Below, in pieces: positions 16,340 through 22,702 of a stretch of DNA of 42,830 nucleotides. Below the pieces are notes generated by a model. The model had not been told where the DNA came from. It did not search any database and saw only the letters and a program-made list of their open reading frames with translations. This stretch comes from a virus: IMG/VR virus record IMGVR_UViG_3300022074_000106, positions 1 to 42,830 of that record. One strand, given 5' to 3'. Every line of letters starts with the position of its first letter. Position 1 is the stretch's first letter. The translations under genes were made by a program, and so were the position numbers.

Positions 16340-17039
16340 CTTTACCTTCCAATGCTGCTAGCTGTTCAGGGCTAAAACCCTTAAACAATGCGATAGATTC
16401 TGTTTTTTGTTCTTTCTTACCTAGTAACCCAGATATTTCCATCAACATCTTTAGCGACGAAATCTTATCGCTATCTCTTGCTTCAATATTATCTACAATC
16501 TCTTTTGTCTTTAATAGTAGATACTCTGGTGTTATCTCTGTTTTTTCTAATATTTTTTGTATTTCTTTGTCAATCAAGGTTTTTATCCTTTCTGTTTTTA
16601 ATAACATACTACTTTGTTCTTTAATATATTGCTCAGACTTAGATTGAGGATAAGCTCGTTTAAACGCTTCTATTATCCCATCACCCTTTGCAACATACTT
16701 TGCAAACAAAAATTCTTTCTTTGTAGGCTTCTCACGTTCTTTAAATACAGTATTAGAGTTTTTACCACTAAACTTGTATATACTTTGTCGTAGTTCGCCT
16801 TCCATTTTTATGGTAGGAGCACAGTTAAACATCCCAATCGCTGTGCGTACATATCGTTGATTGTTGATAACCCCACGTTCTAACACCTCACAAACCTGCC
16901 CATCGTCTGTTAAGGTCCATGAACCAACTGGAGCATTACGCCAATCTTCTAGTACGTCTTGTAATGGCATAGCCTGCCTGAGCTCGTTGATATTGTCATA
17001 TACAATGTGCTCCTGACCTTTTATAGTTCTTTTCTTCAT
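16245..17039 (-). CDS. terS: Terminase small subunit-like protein
   Basis: A 264-residue protein with a two-part structure. Residues 1-85 form an extra N-terminal domain (NINELRQAMPLQDVLEDWRN). From about 103 a small-terminase DNA-binding domain follows (KKEFLFAKYVAKGDGIIEAF, then KRAYPQSKSEQYIKEQSSML), then an oligomerisation helix (KTLIDKEIQKILEKTEITPE) and an acidic tail. It should recognise viral DNA and regulate the large subunit. One copy of the CGTTTAAACG palindrome (16657-16666) is embedded as Ala-Phe-Lys-Arg in the DNA-binding domain. Confidence 0.75.
   Translation of the reverse strand: MKKRTIKGQEHIVYDNINELRQAMPLQDVLEDWRNAPVGSWTLTDDGQVCEVLERGVINNQRYVRTAIGMFNCAPTIKMEGELRQSIYKFSGKNSNTVFKEREKPTKKEFLFAKYVAKGDGIIEAFKRAYPQSKSEQYIKEQSSMLLKTERIKTLIDKEIQKILEKTEITPEYLLLKTKEIVDNIEARDSDKISSLKMLMEISGLLGKKEQKTESIALFKGFSPEQLAALEGKDVKKIASQEREIPQLPDVREESEDKEVADNV
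16657..16666. repeat. Palindrome copy inside the small terminase gene
   Basis: CGTTTAAACG, read as Ala-Phe-Lys-Arg on the minus strand. It is one of only four copies in the leftward genes (the others are at 9089, 35586 and 37680). Confidence 0.85.
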
Positions 17040-17779
17040 TTACGGTGTACGATGTATTCTGGGTCTTTATCACTTAAACGCACTTCTACCCATCCTTTTG
17101 TTTGTGGTTCAAACATAGCATAGCGTGCATATTCAGCATATCCTATAAAAGAACCTCCACGCACAAACCATTGTCTTCTTATTTCTTCGCTATCTTGCAT
17201 AATTTCAAAAGAATCTACTGGTTTTGCGTATAATTGGTGGTTGTGCCCCAAATAATACATATCAGCGTCTGGAAATATGTTTCTAAGTCTAGTTAGCTCC
17301 ATATCTCCGTTCTTAGCACCACTTTTTCCATGTCCACTTGCAAATGTGAAGCGATTATGCTTGTAATTAATCACTGCATACCCTGGAAATGGGTAATATG
17401 GTACTTCAAGGTCGTCACATAGCACACGAATTATATCAATTCCTGCTAATCTAACAGAACGTAGCGTATCATGATTACCTCCACGTAGAAATACACACTT
17501 ATTCATGATAGGTCGTATCATTTGTACAAATTGAGCGTACTGTTCGTTGTTATCAAACAACTGGTCGCCCTCTGGTATATGATAATTAGGTGGTATAAAC
17601 TCTAACATATCACCATTTCCGAACCAAAGTGCATTTGGGTCTTCATCTATCATCTGTACTGCTTTTAAAAACAGACTTCTATCAAAGACTTTGCTACCTA
17701 CGTGTATGTCAGTAAGACAATGTAGGTTTACTTTAGCTTTTTTTGTATTGTGTTCTAATATTTTACCTGGATTAATCAT
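17036..17779 (-). CDS. Calcineurin-like metallophosphoesterase
   Basis: A 247-residue protein from ATG 17779, chosen for its GGAG site seven bases upstream; an ATG eight codons upstream (17803) has none. The metallophosphatase motifs appear in order: CLTDIHVG (D24, H26), FGNGDM, GGNHDTLR, SGHGKSG and LGHNHQ. These bind two metal ions. Phage members may act on nucleotides, nucleic acid ends or RNA phosphates; the substrate cannot be told from sequence. It overlaps the upstream gene by eight bases and precedes the terminase genes. Confidence 0.85.
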   Translation of the reverse strand: MINPGKILEHNTKKAKVNLHCLTDIHVGSKVFDRSLFLKAVQMIDEDPNALWFGNGDMLEFIPPNYHIPEGDQLFDNNEQYAQFVQMIRPIMNKCVFLRGGNHDTLRSVRLAGIDIIRVLCDDLEVPYYPFPGYAVINYKHNRFTFASGHGKSGAKNGDMELTRLRNIFPDADMYYLGHNHQLYAKPVDSFEIMQDSEEIRRQWFVRGGSFIGYAEYARYAMFEPQTKGWVEVRLSDKDPEYIVHRK

Positions 17780-18101
17780 TCTGTTCTCCGTTTTCTGAGT
17801 CATATTGTTTACTGTACATAGTGTAACTCAGTAATATTACACTATAATTTATCAAATCAAGCATTGTGTCTTCTACCTTTTCTTCATTTACAGCTCTTTC
17901 ACCATTTCTCTTCAAGAGATTAGAGATTCTAGCTATTTTATCAGAGATACGAACAAGAATACCAGTTTGTGCATCACATATTTTTAATGCTTCAACCATT
18001 TCAAAGTTAGAAAACGGTTCTTTTACTTGTGCATAGTCTATATTCTTATCATCACATAGTGCTTTTGCTTTTTTTATTATTGCATCATAATTAGGAATCA
18101 T
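17772..18101 (-). CDS. DUF1599 / MazG-related helical protein
   Basis: A 109-residue protein from ATG 18101 with GGAGG six bases upstream; a longer start at 18137 lacks such a site. The core LVRISDKIARISNLLKRN followed by EEKVEDTMLDLINYSVILL is the D-K-x-x-R...E-D-T-x-x-D-x-x-N-Y pattern of DUF1599/MazG-like all-alpha nucleotide pyrophosphatases. The acidic E-D...D should bind magnesium. A role in cleaning the nucleotide pool or signalling is possible. Confidence 0.6.
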   Translation of the reverse strand: MIPNYDAIIKKAKALCDDKNIDYAQVKEPFSNFEMVEALKICDAQTGILVRISDKIARISNLLKRNGERAVNEEKVEDTMLDLINYSVILLSYTMYSKQYDSENGEQND

Positions 18102-18399
18102 ATTTTCCTCCTGCTTTTTTCCATAAATATTCACCAAAACCCAGTTGGTACAAACTATTAGATAATACTTGTACTTGTGTTTCAGTCATGTCTAAACTAG
18201 TTCCGTGTGTAATACCATGTAATACTTCATGTATTAATACTTCTAGTAGTTTACTATCTTTCATTTCGTGTTCTAGTACTATTTCACAGTTACGCATAGA
18301 AATAGCACCTAGTATTTCTGATTCATCTGAACCTAGGTCTACTTTAGCACCAGATATAAAACGAATGGTATACTCGTGACCGTTTATAGGTAGCTTCAT
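18091..18399 (-). CDS. Small HExxH zinc metalloprotease-like protein
   Basis: A 102-residue protein from ATG 18399; a TTG start 11 codons upstream is also possible. The motif VLIHEVLHGITHG has HEVLH at 57-61 and another His at 65, the pattern of gluzincin or IrrE-like minimal metalloproteases. An N-terminal beta sheet (HEYTIRFISGAKVDLG) precedes it. Phages often encode such short peptidase-like proteins next to DUF1599 proteins. A second, SprT-type metalloprotease is encoded in the early block. Confidence 0.65.
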   Translation of the reverse strand: MKLPINGHEYTIRFISGAKVDLGSDESEILGAISMRNCEIVLEHEMKDSKLLEVLIHEVLHGITHGTSLDMTETQVQVLSNSLYQLGFGEYLWKKAGGKYDS

Positions 18400-18403
18400 T
18401 GTT

Positions 18404-18625
18404 TTATTTTTTATCTTTTTTAGTTTTTTCAACTTTAGCTCCCTTTATTTCGTCTTGTAAAAATTTATTAAATTTATCTGTATCTTTTTTCATTTTAATA
18501 TATTTATTAATGACTGATTCTATTAACATTGTTTTCTCATGTAGTTTAAATATATCCTGTCTAATGAGAGCTATATGATATAGAATATCTTTTTTAGTTG
18601 GTTTTTTTGGTTTTTTTATTGGCAT
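18404..18625 (-). CDS. Small basic helical protein, 73 aa
   Basis: I place the start at ATG 18625 (MPIKKPKKPTKKDILYHIAL), which has AGGA upstream. The longer frame to 18721 would overlap almost all of the neighbouring gene. It has a Lys/Pro-rich N-terminus, then a helical part (RQDIFKLHEKTMLIESVINK), then a Lys-rich end. The family is unknown. It is the second gene of the leftward operon. Confidence 0.5.
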   Translation of the reverse strand: MPIKKPKKPTKKDILYHIALIRQDIFKLHEKTMLIESVINKYIKMKKDTDKFNKFLQDEIKGAKVEKTKKDKK

Positions 18626-18737
18626 TCTTTTTATCCTTTCTAAAGATTTTATCCCAGCGTTCTTCGTATTGTTTTCTAGATATAGATGTAGGTCTTGGTT
18701 TATCACCCTTACCTGCTCCATTTGGTCCTTTGAACAT
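18594..18737 (-). CDS. GPNGAGKGDxPRP small phage protein, 47 aa
   Basis: ATG 18737 encodes MFKGPNGAGKGDKPRPTSIS, then RKQYEERWDKIFRKDKKN and a Lys tail. The G-P-N-G-A-G-K-G-D-x-P-R-P start followed by Y-x3-W-D-x-I-F is a conserved tiny phage protein family of unknown role, so the ORF is real despite its size. It overlaps the next gene by 32 bases in another frame. It is the first recognisable gene of the leftward transcription unit, next to the divergent control region. Confidence 0.75.
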   Translation of the reverse strand: MFKGPNGAGKGDKPRPTSISRKQYEERWDKIFRKDKKNANKKTKKTN

Positions 18738-18815
18738 ATTAAAGCTTAAACCTTTAGATTGGAAAAAGTCAAGAAAAAAATTATAATATTTTTTACACCC
18801 TTGCTTACTTTGTAC

Positions 18816-18844
18816 TTGACATCTGCCGTTTTTTTTATTAACTT
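18816..18844 (+). promoter_or_regulatory. Sigma-70-like promoter, TTGACA-17-TAACTT
   Basis: TTGACA at 18816-18821 and TAACTT at 18839-18844, separated by 17 bases. The stretch around the -35 (CTTGACATCTG) and the T-run in the spacer are shared with the promoter at 21689. The first terminator downstream is at 19058, with no ORF between, so it may drive a non-coding RNA. Confidence 0.55.
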
Positions 18845-18867
18845 TAGTTAGGATAACTGTACAAACC

Positions 18868-18879
18868 TACTAGCTAGTA
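18868..18879. repeat. Perfect 12-base palindrome TACTAGCTAGTA
   Basis: The perfect dyad sits about 25 bases downstream of the -10 at 18839, a usual place for a repressor site. Related CTAGC/GCTAAC strings recur in other early leaders (22675; 25016-25050). Confidence 0.5.
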
Positions 18880-19057
18880 TAGTTATATAGTTAGCCGTTT
18901 CTGTAACTTAAGCAATATCAACACTTCTAGACACAATACAAACTAAAAAAATAGCCCAAGTTTGTGTGAAGTTCTTTTTTTTACATAGCCCCCCTGGTCT
19001 TTTTCTAGTTAGGATTTGTAGAAGTTCGTTGAGATTCGGTTGCTATCTCTACATATT

Positions 19058-19097
19058 GCTAGACTTAACAATATATTTAAAAGTCAAGCTTTTTTTT
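19058..19097 (+). terminator. Intrinsic terminator in the control region
   Basis: GCTAGACTT (19058-19066) pairs with AAGTCAAGC (19081-19089) with one mismatch across a 14-base loop, followed by eight T. This would end rightward transcripts before the first early gene. Confidence 0.6.
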
Positions 19098-19159
19098 ATT
19101 TTCTTATGCTATTACAATTATTTATGACCATAGCCAAACCCCTCTTCTCCGTCTATAAC

Positions 19160-19187
19160 TTGACAACCCCTAGATTATTATTATATT
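19160..19187 (+). promoter_or_regulatory. Sigma-70-like early promoter, TTGACA-16-TATATT
   Basis: TTGACA 19160-19165 and TATATT 19182-19187, spacing 16. It lies downstream of the terminator at 19097 and upstream of the first early gene at 19395, so it is the likely main promoter for the rightward operon. It would give a leader of about 200 nt that includes one GTTTAAAC palindrome. Confidence 0.65.
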
Positions 19188-19271
19188 ACAGCCCGTTTTC
19201 ATACGCCTGAAATTATATATACATCTTATTTCTAGACCCAAACCAGACCCAGTTCTATATATATATGACAG

Positions 19272-19281
19272 CGTTTAAACA
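19272..19281. repeat. Palindrome copy CGTTTAAACA in the early leader
   Basis: GTTTAAAC at 19273-19280, about 115 bases before the first early start codon. A weaker TTGACT box lies 44 bases downstream (19325). Confidence 0.85.
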
Positions 19282-19394
19282 GCCCCAGAGATACATTTTA
19301 CCAGAGACCAAATAAAAAAACCTTTTGACTTGTCATAGAAATTGTTAACTTGTTTTATGATATTAAAAACACAGAAAAATAAGGAGGATTTACA

Positions 19395-19871
19395 ATGGAT
19401 ATCATAAACGGATTAAGATTAGAAAAAGAGAACACAACACAAAAAGGGAACGATATGAAAACAAACAGGCTGGCGAGCCAAAACGCAAAAAACCAAATAA
19501 AACAAGCGTTATTGACGCTAGGTTTTAAAGAGATTGAAGGTCATTATTTCACGAGTAATGAAGGCGAAAATAGATTCTGTACTGGAGAATATGACCAAAA
19601 AGAGATAGACACATTCTTAAAAGTTCTATCAAGAGTTGGCAAATTTCAAGACGGAGTTCAAGTAGTCCAGAAAGATGTAAGCCCAGAGGGAGAAGAGCCA
19701 ATGTTAACTTGGTTTATATCTTCACCAGATTGTGATGAAGACCAATGGCTCTCCGATATTCGCTTTGTTAATATAGAGTTTGACGGCGATAAATTCCGTT
19801 CACTCTGGATTAATTATACGACCATTGAAAATGGCATAGAATACGGACCATTAGACTGGGAATTATACTAA
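19395..19871 (+). CDS. Early protein of unknown function, 158 aa
   Basis: The first gene of the rightward block, with AAGGAGG ten bases before ATG 19395. The N-terminal 20 residues are polar and may be replaced by a second start, ATG 19455 (MKTNRLASQNAKNQIKQALL). The body is a helix, then an acidic, strand-rich domain (CDEDQWLSDIRFVNIEFDGD, then WINYTTIENGIEYGPLDWEL). It is acidic overall, a common property of early host-takeover proteins that mimic nucleic acid. I do not recognise the family. Confidence 0.55.
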   Translation: MDIINGLRLEKENTTQKGNDMKTNRLASQNAKNQIKQALLTLGFKEIEGHYFTSNEGENRFCTGEYDQKEIDTFLKVLSRVGKFQDGVQVVQKDVSPEGEEPMLTWFISSPDCDEDQWLSDIRFVNIEFDGDKFRSLWINYTTIENGIEYGPLDWELY

Positions 19872-19887
19872 GCCAAAGCGAAATGTT

Positions 19888-19908
19888 GAGGGGGTTTAAA
19901 CGCCCCCT
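19888..19908. repeat. Extended dyad GGGGGTTTAAACGCCCCC before a promoter
   Basis: GTTTAAAC at 19894-19901 with G-rich left and C-rich right arms and one mismatch next to the core. It lies 22 bases after a stop codon and 6 bases before the TTGACA of the next promoter, so it could act both as a terminating or processing hairpin and as an operator. Confidence 0.8.
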
Positions 19909-19936
19909 TGACAGCTTGAAAATTTATCACTATATT
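19908..19936 (+). promoter_or_regulatory. Strong sigma-70-like promoter, TTGACA-17-TATATT
   Basis: TTGACA 19908-19913 and TATATT 19931-19936, spacing 17. It abuts the G/C-arm palindrome at 19894 and drives the SprT-like gene starting at 19974. Confidence 0.75.
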
Positions 19937-19973
19937 CTAGTGATTTACACACACAAAACAAGGAGAAAACAAA

Positions 19974-20675
19974 ATGAAAAATACAGAAGTAAAAGTTAGT
20001 GAATGGCTACAAGACGCTCTTCCAGAGCTACAAAAAAGAGTGTTCGGACCAGCTAAATTAGAGATACCGAAAAGACTGCGTTTAAATGTTGGGATGATGC
20101 CAGGAAAATCTGGGTCAAAAAACAAGACGCTAGGCGTCTGTTATAAAGCCAGAGTTAATAACGGCGTGAGCTTAATTACTCTAAATATTGCGTCACCAGA
20201 TGCGATGGAGACAAGCGAGAGAATTTTAGACATTCTCTGCCACGAGATTATACACGCTATTGACGACTGCGAAAATGGACACGGACCAGTGTTTAAGAAG
20301 ATGGCTGAGGCTATCGGCTTAGCTGGTCCTATGAGGTCTACAACAGCAACGCCAGAGCTTACGAAAACTCTCTCAAAAGTCGTGAAATCTATCGGAGCTT
20401 TCCCAGAGAAACCGATTAAATTTGCTGGACTGAAGAGAGATAAGAACAGAATGCTTAAGCTAATCTGTGAGGGTACAGAAGATGTTGCTTGTACTCACAT
20501 TATCAGAGCATCAGCTCAACAGATTGAGAACATAGAGTTTAACAGCTGTCTATGTTGTGGTGAGGGTGAATACCAGGTAGAGCTAAGCAAGGCTGAAGGT
20601 AGTTTTAGGATGTTAATTGAACGCTTTCAATGGGCACAAATGCAAGCTAGATTAGAACAAGGGGGAGACGCCTAA
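19974..20675 (+). CDS. SprT-like zinc metalloprotease
   Basis: A 233-residue protein with AAGGAG upstream. HEIIH at residues 90-94, in LCHEIIHAIDDCENGHGPVF with the third His at 103, is the SprT signature. The C-terminal part has CTHII and CLCCGEGEYQ, a possible zinc ribbon, as in SprT proteins. Cellular relatives (SprT/Spartan) digest DNA-protein crosslinks; a phage copy could clear proteins from replicating DNA or act on a host factor. It is the second early gene, with its own promoter at 19908. A near-match to the palindrome (CGTTTAAATG) occurs in the coding region at about 20078. Confidence 0.75.
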   Translation: MKNTEVKVSEWLQDALPELQKRVFGPAKLEIPKRLRLNVGMMPGKSGSKNKTLGVCYKARVNNGVSLITLNIASPDAMETSERILDILCHEIIHAIDDCENGHGPVFKKMAEAIGLAGPMRSTTATPELTKTLSKVVKSIGAFPEKPIKFAGLKRDKNRMLKLICEGTEDVACTHIIRASAQQIENIEFNSCLCCGEGEYQVELSKAEGSFRMLIERFQWAQMQARLEQGGDA

Positions 20676-20702
20676 CTGATGAGCTGATAACAGCGAAACT
20701 GG

Positions 20703-20723
20703 GGGCGTCGTTTAAACGGCGTC
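20703..20723. repeat. Extended palindrome copy after the SprT-like gene
   Basis: CGTTTAAACG at 20709-20718 inside GGCGTCGTTTAAACGGCGTC. The flanks are partly symmetric, so an RNA hairpin could form. It sits between a stop (20675) and the next ribosome site. Confidence 0.85.
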
Positions 20724-20766
20724 TCTAGTCTTAGGCTTAAATTAACAAACATACTGAGGAGGTATT

Positions 20767-20910
20767 ATGAAATATACAGGCTTAAATTTAGAACAGATTA
20801 AGGGCTTAGAGGCTCAAGCAGAGCAAGGCAGACAAGCCAGAGAGAACAGAGACGCAAAGAAGATTAGACAGCGTTTAAACAGAGCGAAAGCTAGAAGACA
20901 GGAGGCGTAA
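20767..20910 (+). CDS. Small basic helical early protein, 47 aa
   Basis: GAGGAGG lies six bases before ATG 20767. It encodes MKYTGLNLEQIKGLEAQAEQ followed by an Arg/Ala/Lys-rich helix ending RRQEA. It is a single amphipathic helix or coiled coil. One palindrome copy (CGTTTAAACA at 20872-20881) is embedded as Arg-Leu-Asn. The stop is two bases from the next start. The family is unknown. Confidence 0.65.
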   Translation: MKYTGLNLEQIKGLEAQAEQGRQARENRDAKKIRQRLNRAKARRQEA

Positions 20911-20912
20911 TT

Positions 20913-21392
20913 ATGAGACAAATAACACTAAAAACAGCAGATGCTTTTTATAACAGAAAAGCAATGAAAATGAACAATACAGAAGTTAAAGGCAGATATA
21001 TTAGCACAAATGGTAAAGGCGAAGAGATAAAAGACCCTAACGGATTTGTCGAGATGTACCTATATTTGCACGGCAATTTGATAGCAAATTTCAACCAAAT
21101 TCAGAAGGGGCTATACTTTACCTTAGCTGGCTGGAACACACCGACAACGAGAGAGCGTTTAAACGGCTTGTTTGAAACTTACGGCTTGACTTGTAGAGTA
21201 AGACAGATTAAAGGTAAAGCTTACATCTCTACACCAACAGAGCTTGTGGAGATTGACCCATCAAAAACTTATGTAATTGGTGGAGGCAAAAACACCAGCC
21301 AGAGCATCGTAAAAGATTTTCAAAATATGAAGTCTGTTTACACAGCTTGTGGCTGGGTTATGCCAGAAGATGTTGCTGGTTTTACATTTTAA
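20913..21392 (+). CDS. Conserved phage protein with TTxERLNGL motif, 159 aa
   Basis: It contains EMYLYLHGNLIAN, then LYFTLAGWNTPTTRERLNGL, then a short beta domain with STPTELVEID and GGGKNTSQS. Similar sequences with a GW.T.TT.ERLN core occur in many environmental phages without a known role. The GAGCGTTTAAACGG copy of the palindrome (21156-21165) encodes the Arg-Leu-Asn of this motif. The ribosome site is GGAGG inside the previous gene. It ends before an intrinsic terminator. Confidence 0.6.
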   Translation: MRQITLKTADAFYNRKAMKMNNTEVKGRYISTNGKGEEIKDPNGFVEMYLYLHGNLIANFNQIQKGLYFTLAGWNTPTTRERLNGLFETYGLTCRVRQIKGKAYISTPTELVEIDPSKTYVIGGGKNTSQSIVKDFQNMKSVYTACGWVMPEDVAGFTF

Positions 21393-21413
21393 TAAAAAAC
21401 CAACTAAAAAAAG

Positions 21414-21439
21414 AGGGCTAGAAATAGCCCTTTTTTTTT
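21414..21439 (+). terminator. Intrinsic terminator after the early cluster
   Basis: AGGGCTA (21414-21420), loop GAAA, TAGCCCT (21425-21431), then a run of nine T. A textbook Rho-independent terminator with a stable GAAA tetraloop. Confidence 0.9.
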
Positions 21440-21458
21440 GTCTAAATTTTCTTAATAG

Positions 21459-21468
21459 CGTTTAAACG
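21459..21468. repeat. Palindrome copy beside the DnaA-box pair
   Basis: CGTTTAAACG lies twelve bases before TTTTCCACA. With the copy at 21521 it brackets the DnaA-like sites. Confidence 0.85.
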
Positions 21469-21519
21469 ACCTTAAATAGTTTTCCACAAATTGTTAATAA
21501 AATGTGGATAACTTAACAG

Positions 21520-21529
21520 CGTTTAAACA
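21520..21529. repeat. Palindrome copy CGTTTAAACA after the DnaA-box pair
   Basis: GTTTAAAC at 21521-21528, ten bases after TGTGGATAA. The region just downstream has a weaker copy, ATTTAAAC (21561-21568). Confidence 0.85.
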
Positions 21530-21688
21530 GCGTCTTTTTTATAGCTCTAAATTCTGGAATATTTAAACGAGGTTTCAGAGGGCAGATAAAAACAAGCATA
21601 CCATAAGACCTTTTTTTTATTTTAATGCGTTCTAGGGCTATTCTCTGGCGTTTATAGAGGAGTAAAAACAGCCAGGAATAAAAAGTTC

Positions 21689-21717
21689 TTGACATCTGGG
21701 CTTTTTTATACTATGAA
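21689..21717 (+). promoter_or_regulatory. Promoter TTGACA-17-TATGAA
   Basis: TTGACA 21689-21694 and TATGAA 21712-21717. CTTGACATCTG and the T-run in the spacer resemble the 18816 promoter, making a small promoter class. Confidence 0.5.
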
Positions 21718-21748
21718 AACTTTTTTAAAATATTTTTATTTTTTTTGC

Positions 21749-21777
21749 TTGACATTGGTTTTAGGATTTGCAAATTT
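21749..21777 (+). promoter_or_regulatory. Promoter of the TTGACATTGGTTTTAGGATT class
   Basis: TTGACA 21749-21754, then a spacer nearly identical to those at 24177, 22646 and 32707. The -10 position holds AAATTT, poorer than the TAATNT of its relatives. It precedes the gene at 21811. Confidence 0.5.
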
Positions 21778-21810
21778 TATACATATTGCAAAAAACACAA
21801 AGGAGGCGAT

Positions 21811-22371
21811 ATGAAAGAAAGATGGATAAAAGAAACAAAAGCAGATGGTACAACTTACTACTGGACTATTAGAAAAAATGATACAAAAAATGGATGGGGC
21901 TGTGGTTATGTAGCTTTACCTCCAGGACACCCTTGGGCTAATGAACATTTATTTGCTTATAGCCCAGACTTAGCAAACTACGATGCTATGACTGGTGAAG
22001 AAAACAAAGTAAAACAAATACCTTTTTATGACAGAGAGCTAACAGCTGGATTTCACTTGGTAAAAGAACCAGACAGCTGGCAGTGGGCTCACGACAAAAA
22101 GCGAGGATTTAATAAGGATATGGAAGGATATTATGTTATTGGATTTTACGCTAATGGAGGAGAGTTTGATAGTATGAGCGATGTTATAGGTAGCACAATA
22201 AAACTGATGGATGAGGCTGACTTGTTTTTCAGAGACTACAATACTATTAATAATTCTAGAAAAAAACTAGAAAATGGTAGTTATGACAGCTATTTATTTG
22301 ACAGGGATTTAGCCAAAAAAATCAATGAGATAGTAGAAGATAAATTTGGTGAAGGCACTAAGCTGTTGTAG
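21811..22371 (+). CDS. Early protein of unknown function, 186 aa
   Basis: The start is ATG 21811, after AAGGAGGCGAT; the longer open frame would run back through the promoter. The N-terminal half has many aromatic residues and glycines (TTYYWTIRKNDTKNGWGCGY; ALPPGHPWANEHLFAYSPD). A helical C-terminus follows (DLAKKINEIVEDKFGEGTKL). The G-W-G-C-G-Y...P-P-G-H-P-W pattern occurs in small phage proteins of unknown role. It has its own promoter. A palindrome copy follows the stop by six bases. Confidence 0.6.
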   Translation: MKERWIKETKADGTTYYWTIRKNDTKNGWGCGYVALPPGHPWANEHLFAYSPDLANYDAMTGEENKVKQIPFYDRELTAGFHLVKEPDSWQWAHDKKRGFNKDMEGYYVIGFYANGGEFDSMSDVIGSTIKLMDEADLFFRDYNTINNSRKKLENGSYDSYLFDRDLAKKINEIVEDKFGEGTKLL

Positions 22372-22375
22372 ACAG

Positions 22376-22385
22376 CGTTTAAACG
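22376..22385. repeat. Palindrome copy between stop and ribosome site
   Basis: CGTTTAAACG lies between the TAG at 22369-22371 and the AAAGGAGG of the next gene, so bound protein or local structure here could affect translation of 22399-22626. Confidence 0.85.
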
Positions 22386-22398
22386 AAAGGAGGATAAT

Positions 22399-22626
22399 AT
22401 GGAGAAACCAAATTATAAATCAATAGTAATGGGAATTAAAAAAAGTTGCGAGACTACGCTAAGATGCAACAAAAGAATAATGGAAGAACAATTCAAAGGT
22501 TATGATGGCAGATATTATGATGAAGAGAGAGAAGAATATACTATCTTTGAAACTGAAAACACACAAGCAGAGATTATGTTAGATTCAATAAACAAACAAC
22601 TGAAACAAATGAAAGAGGGCGTTTAA
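22399..22626 (+). CDS. Small early protein, 75 aa, stop codon inside the palindrome
   Basis: AAAGGAGG precedes ATG 22399. It is a helical protein: MGIKKSCETTLRCNKRIMEE, then an acidic centre and a final helix ending MLDSINKQLKQMKEGV. The last codons are GGC GTT TAA, so the TAA stop is part of the CGTTTAAACG copy at 22620-22629. The family is unknown. A promoter follows 20 bases after the stop. Confidence 0.6.
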   Translation: MEKPNYKSIVMGIKKSCETTLRCNKRIMEEQFKGYDGRYYDEEREEYTIFETENTQAEIMLDSINKQLKQMKEGV

Positions 22627-22629
22627 ACG
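22620..22629. repeat. Palindrome copy supplying a stop codon, upstream of a promoter
   Basis: CGTTTAAACGAGGTCAAA begins here and TTGACA follows at 22646. The same arrangement, with the same 17-base distance from core to -35, occurs at 24152/24177. Confidence 0.9.
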
Positions 22630-22645
22630 AGGTCAAAGAAAAGTC

Positions 22646-22674
22646 TTGACACTTGTTTTAGAATTTAATAGTAT
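22646..22674 (+). promoter_or_regulatory. Promoter TTGACA-17-TAGTAT
   Basis: TTGACA 22646-22651 and TAGTAT 22669-22674, spacer CTTGTTTTAGAATTTAA. The leader TAGCTAACACACG and a GAGGAGG ribosome site follow. Confidence 0.7.
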
Positions 22675-22702
22675 TAGCTAACACACGAACTGAGGAGGTA
22701 TT

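Larger units (their letters stand above)
18851..19097 (+). ncRNA. Candidate non-coding RNA between promoter and terminator
   Basis: A transcript starting about seven bases after the -10 at 18839 and ending at the terminator 19058-19097 would be about 245 nt. It has no ribosome site followed by an ORF of useful length. The sequence includes the TACTAGCTAGTA palindrome near its 5' end. This is inferred only from the promoter and terminator pattern. Confidence 0.3.
18738..19394. promoter_or_regulatory. Divergent control region between the two gene blocks
   Basis: 657 bases without a convincing protein gene separate the leftward and rightward operons. It holds rightward promoters at 18816 and 19160, an intrinsic terminator at 19058-19097, one GTTTAAAC copy at 19273, a perfect 12-base palindrome TACTAGCTAGTA (18868-18879), and AT-rich tracts such as TATATATATATGA near 19256. 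No good sigma-70 promoter was found for the leftward operon. Late transcription may therefore need a phage activator or may start from a poorly matched site. Confidence 0.7.
21393..21810. other. Candidate replication origin region
   Basis: 418 bases without a convincing gene. In order: a terminator (21414-21439), a CGTTTAAACG copy (21459-21468), TTTTCCACA (21480-21488) facing TGTGGATAA (21503-21511), another palindrome copy (21521-21528), a degenerate one (21561-21568), two promoters and an AT-rich tract (21710-21748). TGTGGATAA is a perfect DnaA box on the minus strand, and TTTTCCACA differs from the consensus by one base. Paired DnaA boxes beside AT-rich DNA fit an origin opened by host DnaA, in line with the lack of a phage polymerase. 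Confidence 0.5.

Noticed and set aside
18738-18790. TTGACT-17-TTTAAG on the minus strand as the late promoter
   Set aside because: The -10 would lie only a few bases before the first start codon, leaving no room for a leader or ribosome site.
21513-21695. Minus-strand ORF of 60 codons in the candidate origin
   Set aside because: It has no ribosome site, contains two palindrome cores, and sits in a regulatory region; chance is the simplest explanation.
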